64,000 nt of DNA. Source: an uncultured Bacteroidota bacterium. GTDB lineage: Bacteria; Bacteroidota; Bacteroidia; B-17B0; Aurantibacillaceae. The translations under genes and the position numbers were made by a program. The notes below the pieces were generated by a model, which saw nothing but the letters and a program-made list of their open reading frames with translations, had not been told where the DNA came from and searched no databases. Positions 51,626-60,563 of this stretch are shown piece by piece (position 1 is the stretch's first letter; each line of letters opens with the position of its first letter). The stretch covers positions 124,001 through 188,000 of the forward strand of contig CAITNS010000040.1 in the NCBI GenBank assembly GCA_903893815.1. The letters are read 5' to 3'.

Positions 51626-53218
51626 ATGTTATTTAATATAAATGTGAAATTGATTTCACCAGCTTACAGGTTAATTATAATGCTAATTGCATTTGGTTTT
51701 TCTTTTACTCTTTCGTCTCAAACTGTTTTATCTGCAGGTGATATACTTGTTATAGGTTTTAAAACTAATGCTACAACCGATGCAGGAAACGATGCTTTTA
51801 AATTGGTTACTCTTGTAGATTTGCAATGCAACACTAAATTTATAGTAACGGATAATAATTGGAATAATAGCATTCCAGGATGGGCATGTAATGATGATGA
51901 GTTTGCTGTTGAAATTACCTGTTCAACTATTATTTCAGCGGGAAGTGTTTTTTATATTGATGCCAGTGCTTCGGGCGCAGCAGCAAATTGTTCTGGTGGA
52001 ACAATCACTAGAGCAGACATAGGAAATCCATGGGGAACAGATTACGGATTAAGCAGCGGGGGAGACAACATTTATGTGTTACAAGGCACTAGGGCTGCAC
52101 CCACTTTTATTTCAGCCATCAAAAATGGAGCCTTTGCAAATAGTACATGTACTGATAAAGATAGAGCGTCAATCCCAACTGGTTTAACAGCTGGCACAAA
52201 TGCCGTGGCAATGGCATCTTCACAAAATCAATGGCATTATAACTGTAATACAAATAATGGAACAAAGGCTACTCTGAGATCTGCTATTTGCAATTCAGCA
52301 AATTGGCTAAATACAGCAGGGCAAAGCTGGAATAACTCAACTGGATTATTTACAGTAACTGATGGGCAAATACAATATGGTGTTTTAGCAGTTTCTGGTG
52401 CAGGTTGCGGATGTTTAGCAAACTGTAATTTGGTGTATTCTGGAGGCGCTGCTAATTGTGGAGCAGGGGTTTCTGGAAATTGTTCTGCGGGATACCAAAA
52501 CATGTCAAGAAATATTATTGTGCCAGCAGGATGTACCTATAGTGTTACCGCCACAATGAGACCTCGACCAAATGGTTGCGCTTCTGGTGCTGGAGCAGAT
52601 GGAAGTTGTCAAACCTGCGATGTTGTTAAGGTTGATATTTTAGCAGGTGTAAAAATATTTCAACAGGGCGGAAGCGATGCTACGTTGATTGATAGTTACT
52701 CTGCTACAGGGCCAGCTACAATTGTGGTTTCTGGAAAAGCAAATAGAGCAGATGAAATCATAACCTATGGAATACAAGCTACTACTTGCACGTGTTTGTT
52801 AACTCTATTGCCTGTTGAATTATCTGCTTTTAACGCAGTGAAAAATGATCAATCCGTTGAATTATCTTGGTCAACAATGTCTGAACGTAATAACAGTTTT
52901 TTTACAATTGAACGATCTCTAGACGCCGTTTCATGGGAAATTATAAATATTGTAGCTGGGCAAAACGAATCTTCTTCCATCTATAATTACACGATTTATG
53001 ATTCTTCTCCACTTTCAGGTATTTCATATTACAGATTAAAACAAACTGACATCAATGAAGCGTATTCGTATTCACAAATTGTTACTATCGATAATAGTAT
53101 CAAAGAACAAAAAATAATTAGAAGGATGGATATATATGGCAGAGAACTGGATGAAAATGCTACTGGCCTTATTATCTTAATTTACCAAAACGGCGAAGTG
53201 AAAAAAGTATATAAGTGA
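51626..53218 (+). CDS. Secreted protein related to its divergent LTD neighbour
   Basis: A 530-residue exported protein with a long signal peptide (to SSQ). The first part (GDILVIGFKTNATTDAGNDAFKLVTLVDL, then FIVTDNNW) resembles a lamin-tail or calx-like beta domain. A Cys-rich region (CNLVYSGGAANCGAGVSGNC, RPRPNGC, CQTCDVVKVDILAG, KANRADEIITYGIQ, CTCLLTLLPVELSAF) matches the corresponding part of the gene at 49093-51102. The C-terminus has a fibronectin-like module and a short, atypical tail (MDIYGRELDENATGLIILIYQNGEVKKVYK), possibly a variant sorting signal. Function unknown. Confidence 0.75.
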   Translation: MLFNINVKLISPAYRLIIMLIAFGFSFTLSSQTVLSAGDILVIGFKTNATTDAGNDAFKLVTLVDLQCNTKFIVTDNNWNNSIPGWACNDDEFAVEITCSTIISAGSVFYIDASASGAAANCSGGTITRADIGNPWGTDYGLSSGGDNIYVLQGTRAAPTFISAIKNGAFANSTCTDKDRASIPTGLTAGTNAVAMASSQNQWHYNCNTNNGTKATLRSAICNSANWLNTAGQSWNNSTGLFTVTDGQIQYGVLAVSGAGCGCLANCNLVYSGGAANCGAGVSGNCSAGYQNMSRNIIVPAGCTYSVTATMRPRPNGCASGAGADGSCQTCDVVKVDILAGVKIFQQGGSDATLIDSYSATGPATIVVSGKANRADEIITYGIQATTCTCLLTLLPVELSAFNAVKNDQSVELSWSTMSERNNSFFTIERSLDAVSWEIINIVAGQNESSSIYNYTIYDSSPLSGISYYRLKQTDINEAYSYSQIVTIDNSIKEQKIIRRMDIYGRELDENATGLIILIYQNGEVKKVYK

Positions 53219-53358
53219 TTTTTCAGCTTCTATTAATGTATTTCTAAACTAATTAGTTGTTAAAAAGGCTATTTTTTTAGACCAACAACTAAAAATGATA
53301 GATTAAAAAAAAACCTATCCAAATTATTAACTATACTTTAGCCCAAAATTTTATTAAG

Positions 53359-53973
53359 ATGAAGAAAGGCTTTATATTTTTTGTTCTATTGGTTGCTTGC
53401 GGATTTCTACTATCGTTTATTAATACATCGGCAGGCACTGAACTTGGATTAAATGCTCCAATGCCAATGGCGGATGAGAAAATGAAGGATGTTAGTGGTA
53501 AAGAAGTTTCTTTAAATACCTCTAAAACATCTAAAGGTATATTAGTTATTTTTTCATCTAATACATGTCCGTATGTAAAGTTAAGTGAAACGCGTATTAA
53601 AGAGTTATCTGATGAGTGCTCAAAACAAGGTGTAGGCTGCATTATAATCAACAGTAATGAAGCTCAACGCGCTGATGAAGATAGTTTTGACGCTATGGTA
53701 AAATATGCTGCAGCTCAAAAATTAAACTGTGCTTATGTAGTAGATGCAAATTCTAAAATAGCAGATGCTTTTGGTGCAACGCGTACTCCTCAATGTTTTT
53801 TATTTAATGTAAAAGGATTGGTATACAAAGGTGCTATTGACGATAATGTAAAAGATCCAGCTGCTGCCAAAGCGCACTATTTAAAAGATGCGATTGATGC
53901 CGTAGCAAAAAATGAAACTCCTAAAATGCAAGAAACAAAATCTATAGGCTGTACCATTAAGCGTGTAGAATAG
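53359..53973 (+). CDS. Thioredoxin-fold redoxin, periplasmic
   Basis: A 204-residue exported protein with an N-terminal hydrophobic signal (MKKGFIFFVLLVACGFLLSF). The thioredoxin/AhpC-TSA fold is visible as GLNAPMP, KGILVIFSSNTCPYVKLSETRIKEL, CIIINSNEA and ATRTPQCFLFN (cis-Pro). The active-site motif is TCPYVK: one Cys instead of a CxxC pair, as in a group of Bacteroidota redoxins. It might act through a one-cysteine mechanism; the substrate is unknown. Confidence 0.82.
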   Translation: MKKGFIFFVLLVACGFLLSFINTSAGTELGLNAPMPMADEKMKDVSGKEVSLNTSKTSKGILVIFSSNTCPYVKLSETRIKELSDECSKQGVGCIIINSNEAQRADEDSFDAMVKYAAAQKLNCAYVVDANSKIADAFGATRTPQCFLFNVKGLVYKGAIDDNVKDPAAAKAHYLKDAIDAVAKNETPKMQETKSIGCTIKRVE

Positions 53974-53994
53974 ATCTTAAATTAAACAACAACG

Positions 53995-54030
53995 AAAAAG
54001 CACAGTCAAAATAATTTGACTGTGCTTTTT
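53995..54030 (+). terminator. Intrinsic terminator after the redoxin gene
   Basis: AAAAAGCACAGTCAAA and TTTGACTGTGCTTTTT pair perfectly over 16 bp with a 4-nt loop. Confidence 0.93.
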
Positions 54031-54037
54031 TAATAAT

Positions 54038-54062
54038 GGTAACTTCGACAAGTTCAGTTACC
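54038..54062. repeat. Small palindrome of the CTTCGACAAG type
   Basis: GGTAACT and AGTTACC flank TCGACAAGTTC. It resembles a CTTCGACAAGCTCAG hairpin repeat I recall as common in Bacteroidota and other genomes, here with one substitution. It lies just after the frr gene's 3' end. Confidence 0.5.
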
Positions 54063-54073
54063 GAAAATCGAAG

Positions 54074-54634
54074 TTATACCGTTAAAATTTCTTTTTCTTT
54101 TTGTTCTAAATGTTTTTCACATTTAACTGAAAAATCATCTACTAAAGCTTGCATTTTTGTCTCGCCGCCTTTTGCCTCATCTTCAGGTAAACCAGCTTTT
54201 TGCAATGCTTTAATTTTATCAATCGATTCCTTTCTAATAGTTCTTAAACTCACTTTAGCGTCTTCGCCACATGATTTAGATGTTTTTACTAAATCTTTAC
54301 GGCGCTCCTCTGTTAATGGTGGAACAATAATACGAATTAAGATACCATCATTCTGTGGATTGAACCCTAAATTAGCTGCTTGAATAGCTTTTTCGATAGG
54401 CGTTAGCATTGATTTTTCCCAAGGTTGAACTAAAATGGTTCTCGAATCTTGAGTATTAACACTGGCTACATTTCCTAAGGTAGTTTTTGCACCATAGTAA
54501 TCCACAAATACATTATCCAACATGCTCGGATTTGCTTTTCCCGCTCTAATTTTTGATAATTCTGACTCCAAATGGATAATCGTTTTTTCCATTTGTGTTT
54601 TAGCGCTTTCTAACACTGTTTTAATATCACTCAT
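54074..54634 (-). CDS. frr: Ribosome recycling factor
   Basis: A 186-residue tRNA-shaped protein that, with EF-G, splits post-termination ribosomes. Conserved start SELSKIRAGKANPSMLDNVFVDYYG and later NDGILIRIIVPPLTEERRKDLVK and the Lys/Glu-rich helices. Length normal. It is divergent from no gene; thyA lies upstream on the same strand with a 60-bp gap. Confidence 0.96.
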   Translation of the reverse strand: MSDIKTVLESAKTQMEKTIIHLESELSKIRAGKANPSMLDNVFVDYYGAKTTLGNVASVNTQDSRTILVQPWEKSMLTPIEKAIQAANLGFNPQNDGILIRIIVPPLTEERRKDLVKTSKSCGEDAKVSLRTIRKESIDKIKALQKAGLPEDEAKGGETKMQALVDDFSVKCEKHLEQKEKEILTV

Positions 54635-54694
54635 AATTTAATTTTGTGTAAAGTTACTTGTATTATAATGATTGATGAAATTTTTTATTTAAAA

Positions 54695-55489
54695 TTATAC
54701 AGCTACCTCCGCTTTAATATGAGGATGTGGATCATAATTCTCTAATGTAAAATCATCAATTGTAAAATCAAAAATAGATTTTACATTAGGATTAATTTTC
54801 ATAGTAGGTAAAGGTCTAAAAACTCTTGTCAGTTGCAAGTTAGCTTGCTCAATATGATTTGAATATAAATGTGCATCACCCAAGGTATGAACAAAATCAC
54901 CTAATTGTAAATCGCAAACCTGAGCAACCATCATCATCAATATAGCATAAGAAGCAATATTAAAAGGTACTCCTAAAAATATATCGGCACTGCGTTGGTA
55001 TAACTGACAACTTAATTTTCCATTAGCCACATAAAACTGAAAAAACGCATGACATGGCGGCAACTTCATACTATTGATATCTGCTACATTCCAAGCACTC
55101 ACAATTAAACGACGAGAATCAGGATTGTTTTTTATCATGTCAATCACCTGAGTAATTTGATCAATATGTTTTCCATCGGGTGTTGGCCAGCTTCTCCATT
55201 GATAGCCATAAACGGGACCTAAATTCCCTTCAGCATCAGCCCATTCATCCCATATACGCACGCCATTATCTTTTAAATATTTGATATTGGTGTCGCCTTT
55301 TAAAAACCACAACAATTCGTGAATAATTGATTTTGTGTGCAGTTTTTTTGTAGTAAGTAATGGAAAGCCCTCCGCTAAATTATAGCGCATTTGATATCCA
55401 AAAACACTTACGGTTCCTGTTCCTGTTCTGTCTTCTTTTTTAACTCCATGTTCTAAAACATGGCGCATCAAATCGTGATATTGCTTCAT
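54695..55489 (-). CDS. thyA: Thymidylate synthase
   Basis: A 264-residue ThyA-type enzyme that converts dUMP to dTMP using 5,10-methylenetetrahydrofolate. Catalytic Cys146 lies in [12 protein letters not shown]; the phosphate-binding Arg is in [12 protein letters not shown], and [18 protein letters not shown] is the folate/nucleotide motif. Length equals the E. coli enzyme. It begins 9 bp after the stop of the cyanophycinase-like gene, so the two are probably cotranscribed. Confidence 0.97.
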   Translation of the reverse strand: MKQYHDLMRHVLEHGVKKEDRTGTGTVSVFGYQMRYNLAEGFPLLTTKKLHTKSIIHELLWFLKGDTNIKYLKDNGVRIWDEWADAEGNLGPVYGYQWRSWPTPDGKHIDQITQVIDMIKNNPDSRRLIVSAWNVADINSMKLPPCHAFFQFYVANGKLSCQLYQRSADIFLGVPFNIASYAILMMMVAQVCDLQLGDFVHTLGDAHLYSNHIEQANLQLTRVFRPLPTMKINPNVKSIFDFTIDDFTLENYDPHPHIKAEVAV

Positions 55490-55498
55490 TATATTTTA

Positions 55499-56797
55499 TT
55501 AATGCTTTACTATAATTTTTTGAATTCTTGTTTCGCTATTACCTTCTAATTCTATTTTCACCAAATACATTCCATTGGCATAATCACTGAAATCAAGATC
55601 TTGCATAGCTTTTTCTTCATCTACAAATAAACCAATGCTACTATACACCATTATTTTTTTTGGGATTTCATTGGAAAAGATCTTCAGAATTGAATTTACT
55701 GGGTTTGGATACAATAATAAATCTGTATTCTGTTTTACCTCATCCATCCTTGTAGGTAAACAACTTGGTGCACTTGAATTTAAACTATACGAAATAACGC
55801 CATTAATAACATACCAATTTTGCCATGTACCACCTGAGCAAGTCGTCCAGTCATTTAAATCAAAGGCATTGGTAGCACTTGCATCTCCTTTAATTTGATA
55901 AACTTTTAACGCTGCATTATTTCGGTTCCAAGTTAATGGTTGACCTGTAGAACAATTTTCGGGGCTGTTTGGCAAATTACAATTTACTTGAATAAAATAC
56001 GCATTACCATCATAAGTGGGAAAGCCTCCAAAAACTTTTGCAATCCCCAAATCATCAATACAAACAGCGGTGTATTCATCACAAGCAATGCCAAAAAAAG
56101 CTTGGGTACTATCTTGAAATAATCTTGCTAAAAATGTTGTAATTCTTCCTCGTCTGTCTGGATTATCAAAATGCGTATCTGTAATAACTCTATTTAAAGT
56201 AGGGTTATGTAAAAAATCATTATTACCAATAGTAACTCCAGTTCCATAAGGGTTTTGTAATGCTATTGCGCTTGTAATAGATGAAACTGCTGCCGAAAAA
56301 TAAGATTGACCTTGAATTGCCATTCCAGCACTTGTACCTCCAATAGGGCAATGCTTAACATTAATTAAATAATTTAAAGCGCTATCAACCGCTGTATTTT
56401 TCCAATAAGAAATATAATCATTTTGATTTCCTCCAGCAATAAAAACAGCCTCTGCGTTTCTTAATTGTTGTCTAATATAAGGATGATTAGCCGCTGCTAA
56501 ACTATTAATTACAATGGTTTCAACAGAATTTACGGTAACGCCTAATCCAGAATATAAGTAGGTATTATAACCATTTGAACCAGTTGCTCTAATAACAACG
56601 ATATCCCCTCCTCCGCTTTTATTTAAAAACCATGTCATGGCATTATCATCTTCGGTAGCGCCTCCCATTAAACAAACGCCATATTGGGTAGAAGTTGTCA
56701 CGTCATTTACATCACCTGTAAAAAATGAAGTATATGGAGTTTGAGCAAACCCATAAATACTAATACAGATAAATAAATAAATGATTAAAACTTTCAT
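55499..56797 (-). CDS. Secreted cyanophycinase-like S51 peptidase with T9SS domain
   Basis: A 432-residue exported protein. ATG 56797 gives the signal peptide MKVLIIYLFICISIYGFAQ; an upstream TTG would only add a short non-signal extension. The peptidase S51/cyanophycinase fold is visible in DNAMTWFLNKSGGGDIVVIRATGSNGYNTY, AVFIAGGNQNDYISYW, and the nucleophile elbow IGGTSAGMAIQG with the active Ser. The C-terminal part (NPVNSILKIFSNEIPKKIMVYSS ... RIQKIIVKH) is a T9SS type A domain. It probably degrades an extracellular beta-aspartyl-arginine or similar polymer (inference from family). Confidence 0.85.
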   Translation of the reverse strand: MKVLIIYLFICISIYGFAQTPYTSFFTGDVNDVTTSTQYGVCLMGGATEDDNAMTWFLNKSGGGDIVVIRATGSNGYNTYLYSGLGVTVNSVETIVINSLAAANHPYIRQQLRNAEAVFIAGGNQNDYISYWKNTAVDSALNYLINVKHCPIGGTSAGMAIQGQSYFSAAVSSITSAIALQNPYGTGVTIGNNDFLHNPTLNRVITDTHFDNPDRRGRITTFLARLFQDSTQAFFGIACDEYTAVCIDDLGIAKVFGGFPTYDGNAYFIQVNCNLPNSPENCSTGQPLTWNRNNAALKVYQIKGDASATNAFDLNDWTTCSGGTWQNWYVINGVISYSLNSSAPSCLPTRMDEVKQNTDLLLYPNPVNSILKIFSNEIPKKIMVYSSIGLFVDEEKAMQDLDFSDYANGMYLVKIELEGNSETRIQKIIVKH

Positions 56798-56864
56798 TTT
56801 ACGAAAATAAAAATCCTTTCCGCAAAAACAGAAACGACTTATCAATCTTTATTAAACATTTAAT

Positions 56865-57629
56865 TCAGGATAAAAACTTAACTTCTTTAATATCAAATTC
56901 CTTTAAAAGATCATTTTCCAGCTCTAATAGCAACTTTCCAGCTTTTGTAACAGACTTTATTCTCCCATTAAATTTATGATGATTTACATCAACAAACACG
57001 GTGATTTTATTTATTTCATATAAATGATCATGGTAGCATTTATCAATCAATTCGGTTTTACCTTCTTTTAATTTCAAATACCATTTTTCTATGTTTATAC
57101 AGAGTTTTTCTAAAATTTCATCTCTGCTATGAAGGGAGTTTGTAAGTAATTTAAGAGAAATAGCGATTCTTTCGAAGTCATTAAAATTATCTTGATTGAC
57201 GTTTAATCCTATACCAATAACCGAATGTTGAATGTTAGTACTGGTAAAATTGTTTTCAATCAAAATCCCTGATATTTTATTCTGATTTACTAATATGTCA
57301 TTTGGCCACTTAATTTTAATGTCATATTGGCCAGAGGGTAAAATATCAGCCAATACGTCATAAACCGCTAAAGCACTAATTTTGCTTAAATAAAAGGTAT
57401 TTCCTATACTTAAAAAATAGGGTTTTAAAATAATAGAGGCTGTTATGTTTTGGGCTATTTTACTAGCCCACAGCGCTCCTCGCTGTCCTTTTCCTTTGGT
57501 TTGATTATCTGTATAAACCACCGTTCCCTCAATAGAGTTAACGTTCCTTAACAAGTTCATGGCATAAGTATTGGTACTTTCTACCTCGTGTAAAAAAAGC
57601 AGGTTCTTTCCAATAAACAATGTTTCCAT
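56865..57629 (-). CDS. birA: Biotin-[acetyl-CoA-carboxylase] ligase
   Basis: A 254-residue BirA without an N-terminal DNA-binding domain. It activates biotin with ATP and transfers it to BCCP of acetyl-CoA carboxylase. The biotin/AMP loop KGKGQRGALW (45-54) and KWPNDILVNQNKISGILIE (about 108-126) are intact. It is divergent from rsfS with about 80 bp between, the usual Bacteroidota order birA, rsfS, ftsH. Confidence 0.94.
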   Translation of the reverse strand: METLFIGKNLLFLHEVESTNTYAMNLLRNVNSIEGTVVYTDNQTKGKGQRGALWASKIAQNITASIILKPYFLSIGNTFYLSKISALAVYDVLADILPSGQYDIKIKWPNDILVNQNKISGILIENNFTSTNIQHSVIGIGLNVNQDNFNDFERIAISLKLLTNSLHSRDEILEKLCINIEKWYLKLKEGKTELIDKCYHDHLYEINKITVFVDVNHHKFNGRIKSVTKAGKLLLELENDLLKEFDIKEVKFLS

Positions 57630-57647
57630 TTAGGCAAAAAAAAAGGT

Positions 57648-57655
57648 TAAATTTG
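57648..57655 (+). promoter_or_regulatory. Candidate rsfS -7 box
   Basis: TAAATTTG fits TAnnTTTG. No -33 TTG at usual distance, so confidence is moderate. Confidence 0.4.
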
Positions 57656-57709
57656 TTGCTTATAGCAAAACAAAAGTATAAAACGGAATAGCATTAGCAA
57701 CAAAATATT

Positions 57710-58252
57710 ATGGCAAAAATACCAGTAAAAAAAACAGCAACAAAAAAGGCGGCTCCTAAAAAAGCGGCAGCAAAAAAGGTAGTTAAAAAACCTTTAACAG
57801 AAAAAGAAGAAGCTCAAAAAGAAGCAAATCGTATTGCCAATACCGAAAACAAGAAGAAAGTTGCTAGTGGCGCCAAACGCCCTAAAAAATCTGCAACTAA
57901 AGAGCAAACCACAAGTTTATTAGATGCTATTGTAGAAGGTATGCAAGATAAAAAAGCTAAAAACATTACTGTTATAAATCTTATTGGATTAGAACACCGT
58001 GTTGCTGATTACTTTGTGATTTGTGATGCAGATAGTAATACACACGTTTCTGCAATTGCGGATTCTGCAGAAGAATCTGTAATTAAAAAAACAGGGGAAA
58101 AACCATATCATACAGAAGGCCGTCAAAATTCAGAATGGATTTTAGTAGACTATGTAAATATTGTAGCTCACATATTTTTACGCGAAACTCGTGAATTTTA
58201 CAATATCGAAGGTCTTTGGGCAGATGGAGAAATAACTAACATTGCCGATTAA
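57710..58252 (+). CDS. rsfS: Ribosomal silencing factor RsfS with a Lys/Ala-rich N-tail
   Basis: A 180-residue protein. The RsfS/Iojap domain (from about residue 68) has SLLDAIVEGMQDKKAKNITVINL, ADYFVICDADSNTHVSAIADSAEE and EWILVDYVNIVAHIFLRETREFY. It binds uL14 on the large ribosomal subunit and blocks subunit joining when cells are starved. An additional N-terminus of about 65 residues is histone H1-like (KKTATKKAAPKKAAAKKVVKK, within residues 7-28), which is unusual for this family and may bind RNA or the ribosome. ftsH follows after 35 bp. Confidence 0.93.
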   Translation: MAKIPVKKTATKKAAPKKAAAKKVVKKPLTEKEEAQKEANRIANTENKKKVASGAKRPKKSATKEQTTSLLDAIVEGMQDKKAKNITVINLIGLEHRVADYFVICDADSNTHVSAIADSAEESVIKKTGEKPYHTEGRQNSEWILVDYVNIVAHIFLRETREFYNIEGLWADGEITNIAD

Positions 58253-58287
58253 AAAAAACATAAAACAATACGTTATATAATTCTATT

Positions 58288-60420
58288 ATGAGCGACGAAC
58301 AAGAAAACATACCAAAAAACGATAATCCCACTCCATTAAACGGACCTGAAGAAGAACGAAAAAAACAATTCGAAAAGATGAAAGATCGTTTCGGTAAAAA
58401 ACCAACAAACCCATTTGGAGCATCTGGCAGCGGAGGAAATGGCGGAAATAGTTTTTACTGGATTTACGGTTTAGTAATTGTTGGGCTATTAGGTTTTGTG
58501 TTTTTTGGTCAAGACTTTGAAGGAAGAATTTTTGAAGTTGACCAAACTCAATTTGAGCAAAACATGTTGGCTAAAGGTGATGTAAAGGAAATCACAATCA
58601 TCAACGAAAAATTTGCTGAGATTACAATTATTCAAGATAGTTTAAAATTAGGTCGCTATAATGCTCCCGATAAAACTGGCAAATTGGTTCCTTTATTCCC
58701 AGATCCCAAGGCAGCACGCGGCCCTCACTTTAAAGTGTCGATTCCGGATGTGAAAGATTTTCTGGAACAAGTTCGATTAATTCAAGCAACTGCTAATATT
58801 CCTCTTAACAAACGCATTTCTCCGTCAAGCGAGGAAAGAACGAATTGGAGCGACCACATGGGATGGATGTTACCAATTGCTATCATGGTTGTTTTATGGA
58901 TTGTGATGATGCGCAGAATGGGCGGCGGCGGCGGCGGCGGCGCAGGGCAAATATTCAATATTGGAAAATCAAAAGCTGTATTATTTGATAAAGACTCTAA
59001 CGTAAACGTCACTTTTAATGATGTTGCAGGATTAGACGGTGCCAAAGTGGAAATTATGGAAATTGTTGATTTCTTGAAAAACCCAAAAAAATATACCGAC
59101 TTAGGTGCGAAAATTCCAAAAGGAGCTTTATTAGTTGGTCCTCCAGGAACAGGTAAAACCTTATTAGCTAAAGCTGTTGCTGGCGAAGCTAAAGTGCCAT
59201 TCTTCTCATTATCAGGTTCTGATTTTGTGGAAATGTTTGTTGGTGTAGGTGCGTCTCGTGTTCGTGATTTATTTAAACAAGCTAAAGAAAAAGCACCTTG
59301 TATTATCTTTATCGATGAAATTGATGCTATTGGTAGGGCTCGTGGTAAAAACGCAGCGGCTGGCGGAAATGATGAACGTGAAAATACATTAAATCAGTTG
59401 TTAACGGAGATGGATGGCTTTGGAACAAATAGCGGTGTCATTATTTTAGCTGCTACTAACCGTGCCGATATTTTAGATAGAGCCTTAATGCGTGCTGGTC
59501 GTTTTGATAGACAGATTTATGTGGATATGCCAGATGTTGTTGAGCGTAAAGAAATATTCCAAGTTCATTTAAAGAAAATAAAAATTGATAGTAGTGTTGA
59601 TGTTGAGTTTTTAGCAAAACAAACTCCCGGGTTTAGTGGTGCTGATATTGCAAATATTTGTAACGAAGCGGCCTTAATTGCTGCTCGTGCTAATAAGAAA
59701 CAAGTTACCAAACAAGACTTTTTAGATGCTGTAGATAGAATTATTGCAGGTTTAGAAAAGAAAAATAAAATCATTACTCCTGCCGAAAAACGCGTGATTG
59801 CTTTTCATGAAGCAGGACATGCTACTGTAAGTTGGATGTGTGAACATGCTTCGCCATTAATTAAAGTAACTATCGTGCCTCGTGGTCGTTCGTTAGGAGC
59901 TGCTTGGTATTTGCCCGAAGAAAGACAAATTACTACGACTGAACAAATTGTAGATGAAATGTGTGCAACTTTAGGCGGAAGAGCTGCCGAAGAAGTGATT
60001 TTTGGTAAAATTTCGACAGGTGCTTTAAGCGACTTAGAAAAAATTACTCGCCAAGCTTATGCAAGTATTGTATACTATGGCTTGAATGATAAAATTGGCA
60101 ACGTAAGTTACTATGATAGTTCAGGTCAAAGCGAATACAGTTTTAATAAACCGTATAGCGAAAACACAGCTAAAGTAATTGACGAAGAAGTTAAAAAAAT
60201 GATTGACATTGCTTATGCTCGTACAAAAACCATCTTATTAGCAAACAAAGAAAAACTGACCCAGTTAGCTGAAAAATTACTTGAAAAAGAGGTTATTTTT
60301 AAGGAAGATTTAGAAGTTATTTTCGGAAAACGTCCATTTGAGAAGGATATTGCAGAAGAAAAAGCAAATCAATTAGCAGCCTCTGGACTTTTACCTAAAA
60401 GCGATGAGCCAACTGTTTAA
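58288..60420 (+). CDS. ftsH: ATP-dependent zinc metalloprotease FtsH
   Basis: A 710-residue membrane-bound AAA+ protease. Two transmembrane helices (about 57-73 and 192-208) flank a periplasmic domain. A Gly-rich linker (GGGGGGG, encoded by seven GGC codons at 58921-58941) follows. The AAA domain has Walker A GPPGTGKT (284-291), Walker [10 protein letters not shown] and the second region of homology; the zinc motif is HEAGH (507-511). It degrades misfolded or short-lived membrane and cytoplasmic proteins. The hairpin after the stop (60438-60463) is its terminator. Confidence 0.96.
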   Translation: MSDEQENIPKNDNPTPLNGPEEERKKQFEKMKDRFGKKPTNPFGASGSGGNGGNSFYWIYGLVIVGLLGFVFFGQDFEGRIFEVDQTQFEQNMLAKGDVKEITIINEKFAEITIIQDSLKLGRYNAPDKTGKLVPLFPDPKAARGPHFKVSIPDVKDFLEQVRLIQATANIPLNKRISPSSEERTNWSDHMGWMLPIAIMVVLWIVMMRRMGGGGGGGAGQIFNIGKSKAVLFDKDSNVNVTFNDVAGLDGAKVEIMEIVDFLKNPKKYTDLGAKIPKGALLVGPPGTGKTLLAKAVAGEAKVPFFSLSGSDFVEMFVGVGASRVRDLFKQAKEKAPCIIFIDEIDAIGRARGKNAAAGGNDERENTLNQLLTEMDGFGTNSGVIILAATNRADILDRALMRAGRFDRQIYVDMPDVVERKEIFQVHLKKIKIDSSVDVEFLAKQTPGFSGADIANICNEAALIAARANKKQVTKQDFLDAVDRIIAGLEKKNKIITPAEKRVIAFHEAGHATVSWMCEHASPLIKVTIVPRGRSLGAAWYLPEERQITTTEQIVDEMCATLGGRAAEEVIFGKISTGALSDLEKITRQAYASIVYYGLNDKIGNVSYYDSSGQSEYSFNKPYSENTAKVIDEEVKKMIDIAYARTKTILLANKEKLTQLAEKLLEKEVIFKEDLEVIFGKRPFEKDIAEEKANQLAASGLLPKSDEPTV

Positions 60421-60437
60421 CCAATAACTATAATCTG

Positions 60438-60463
60438 ATAAACCCTTGTTTACGAGGGTTTAT
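60438..60463 (+). terminator. Terminator after ftsH
   Basis: ATAAACCCT and AGGGTTTAT are perfect 9-bp arms with an 8-nt loop, followed by TTTTG. Confidence 0.75.
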
Positions 60464-60563
60464 TTTGTTAAAAGCTATTTGTATTTATATGGAAAAAAAT
60501 AATAAATTCGTTAAACAAAAATCCCTCCTTGGCTTAGGTTAAAGAGAATAAAAATTATGTGAA

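Noticed and set aside
56798-56845. TTG start for the cyanophycinase-like protein
   Set aside because: Would place 16 charged residues before the signal peptide that begins at ATG 56797.
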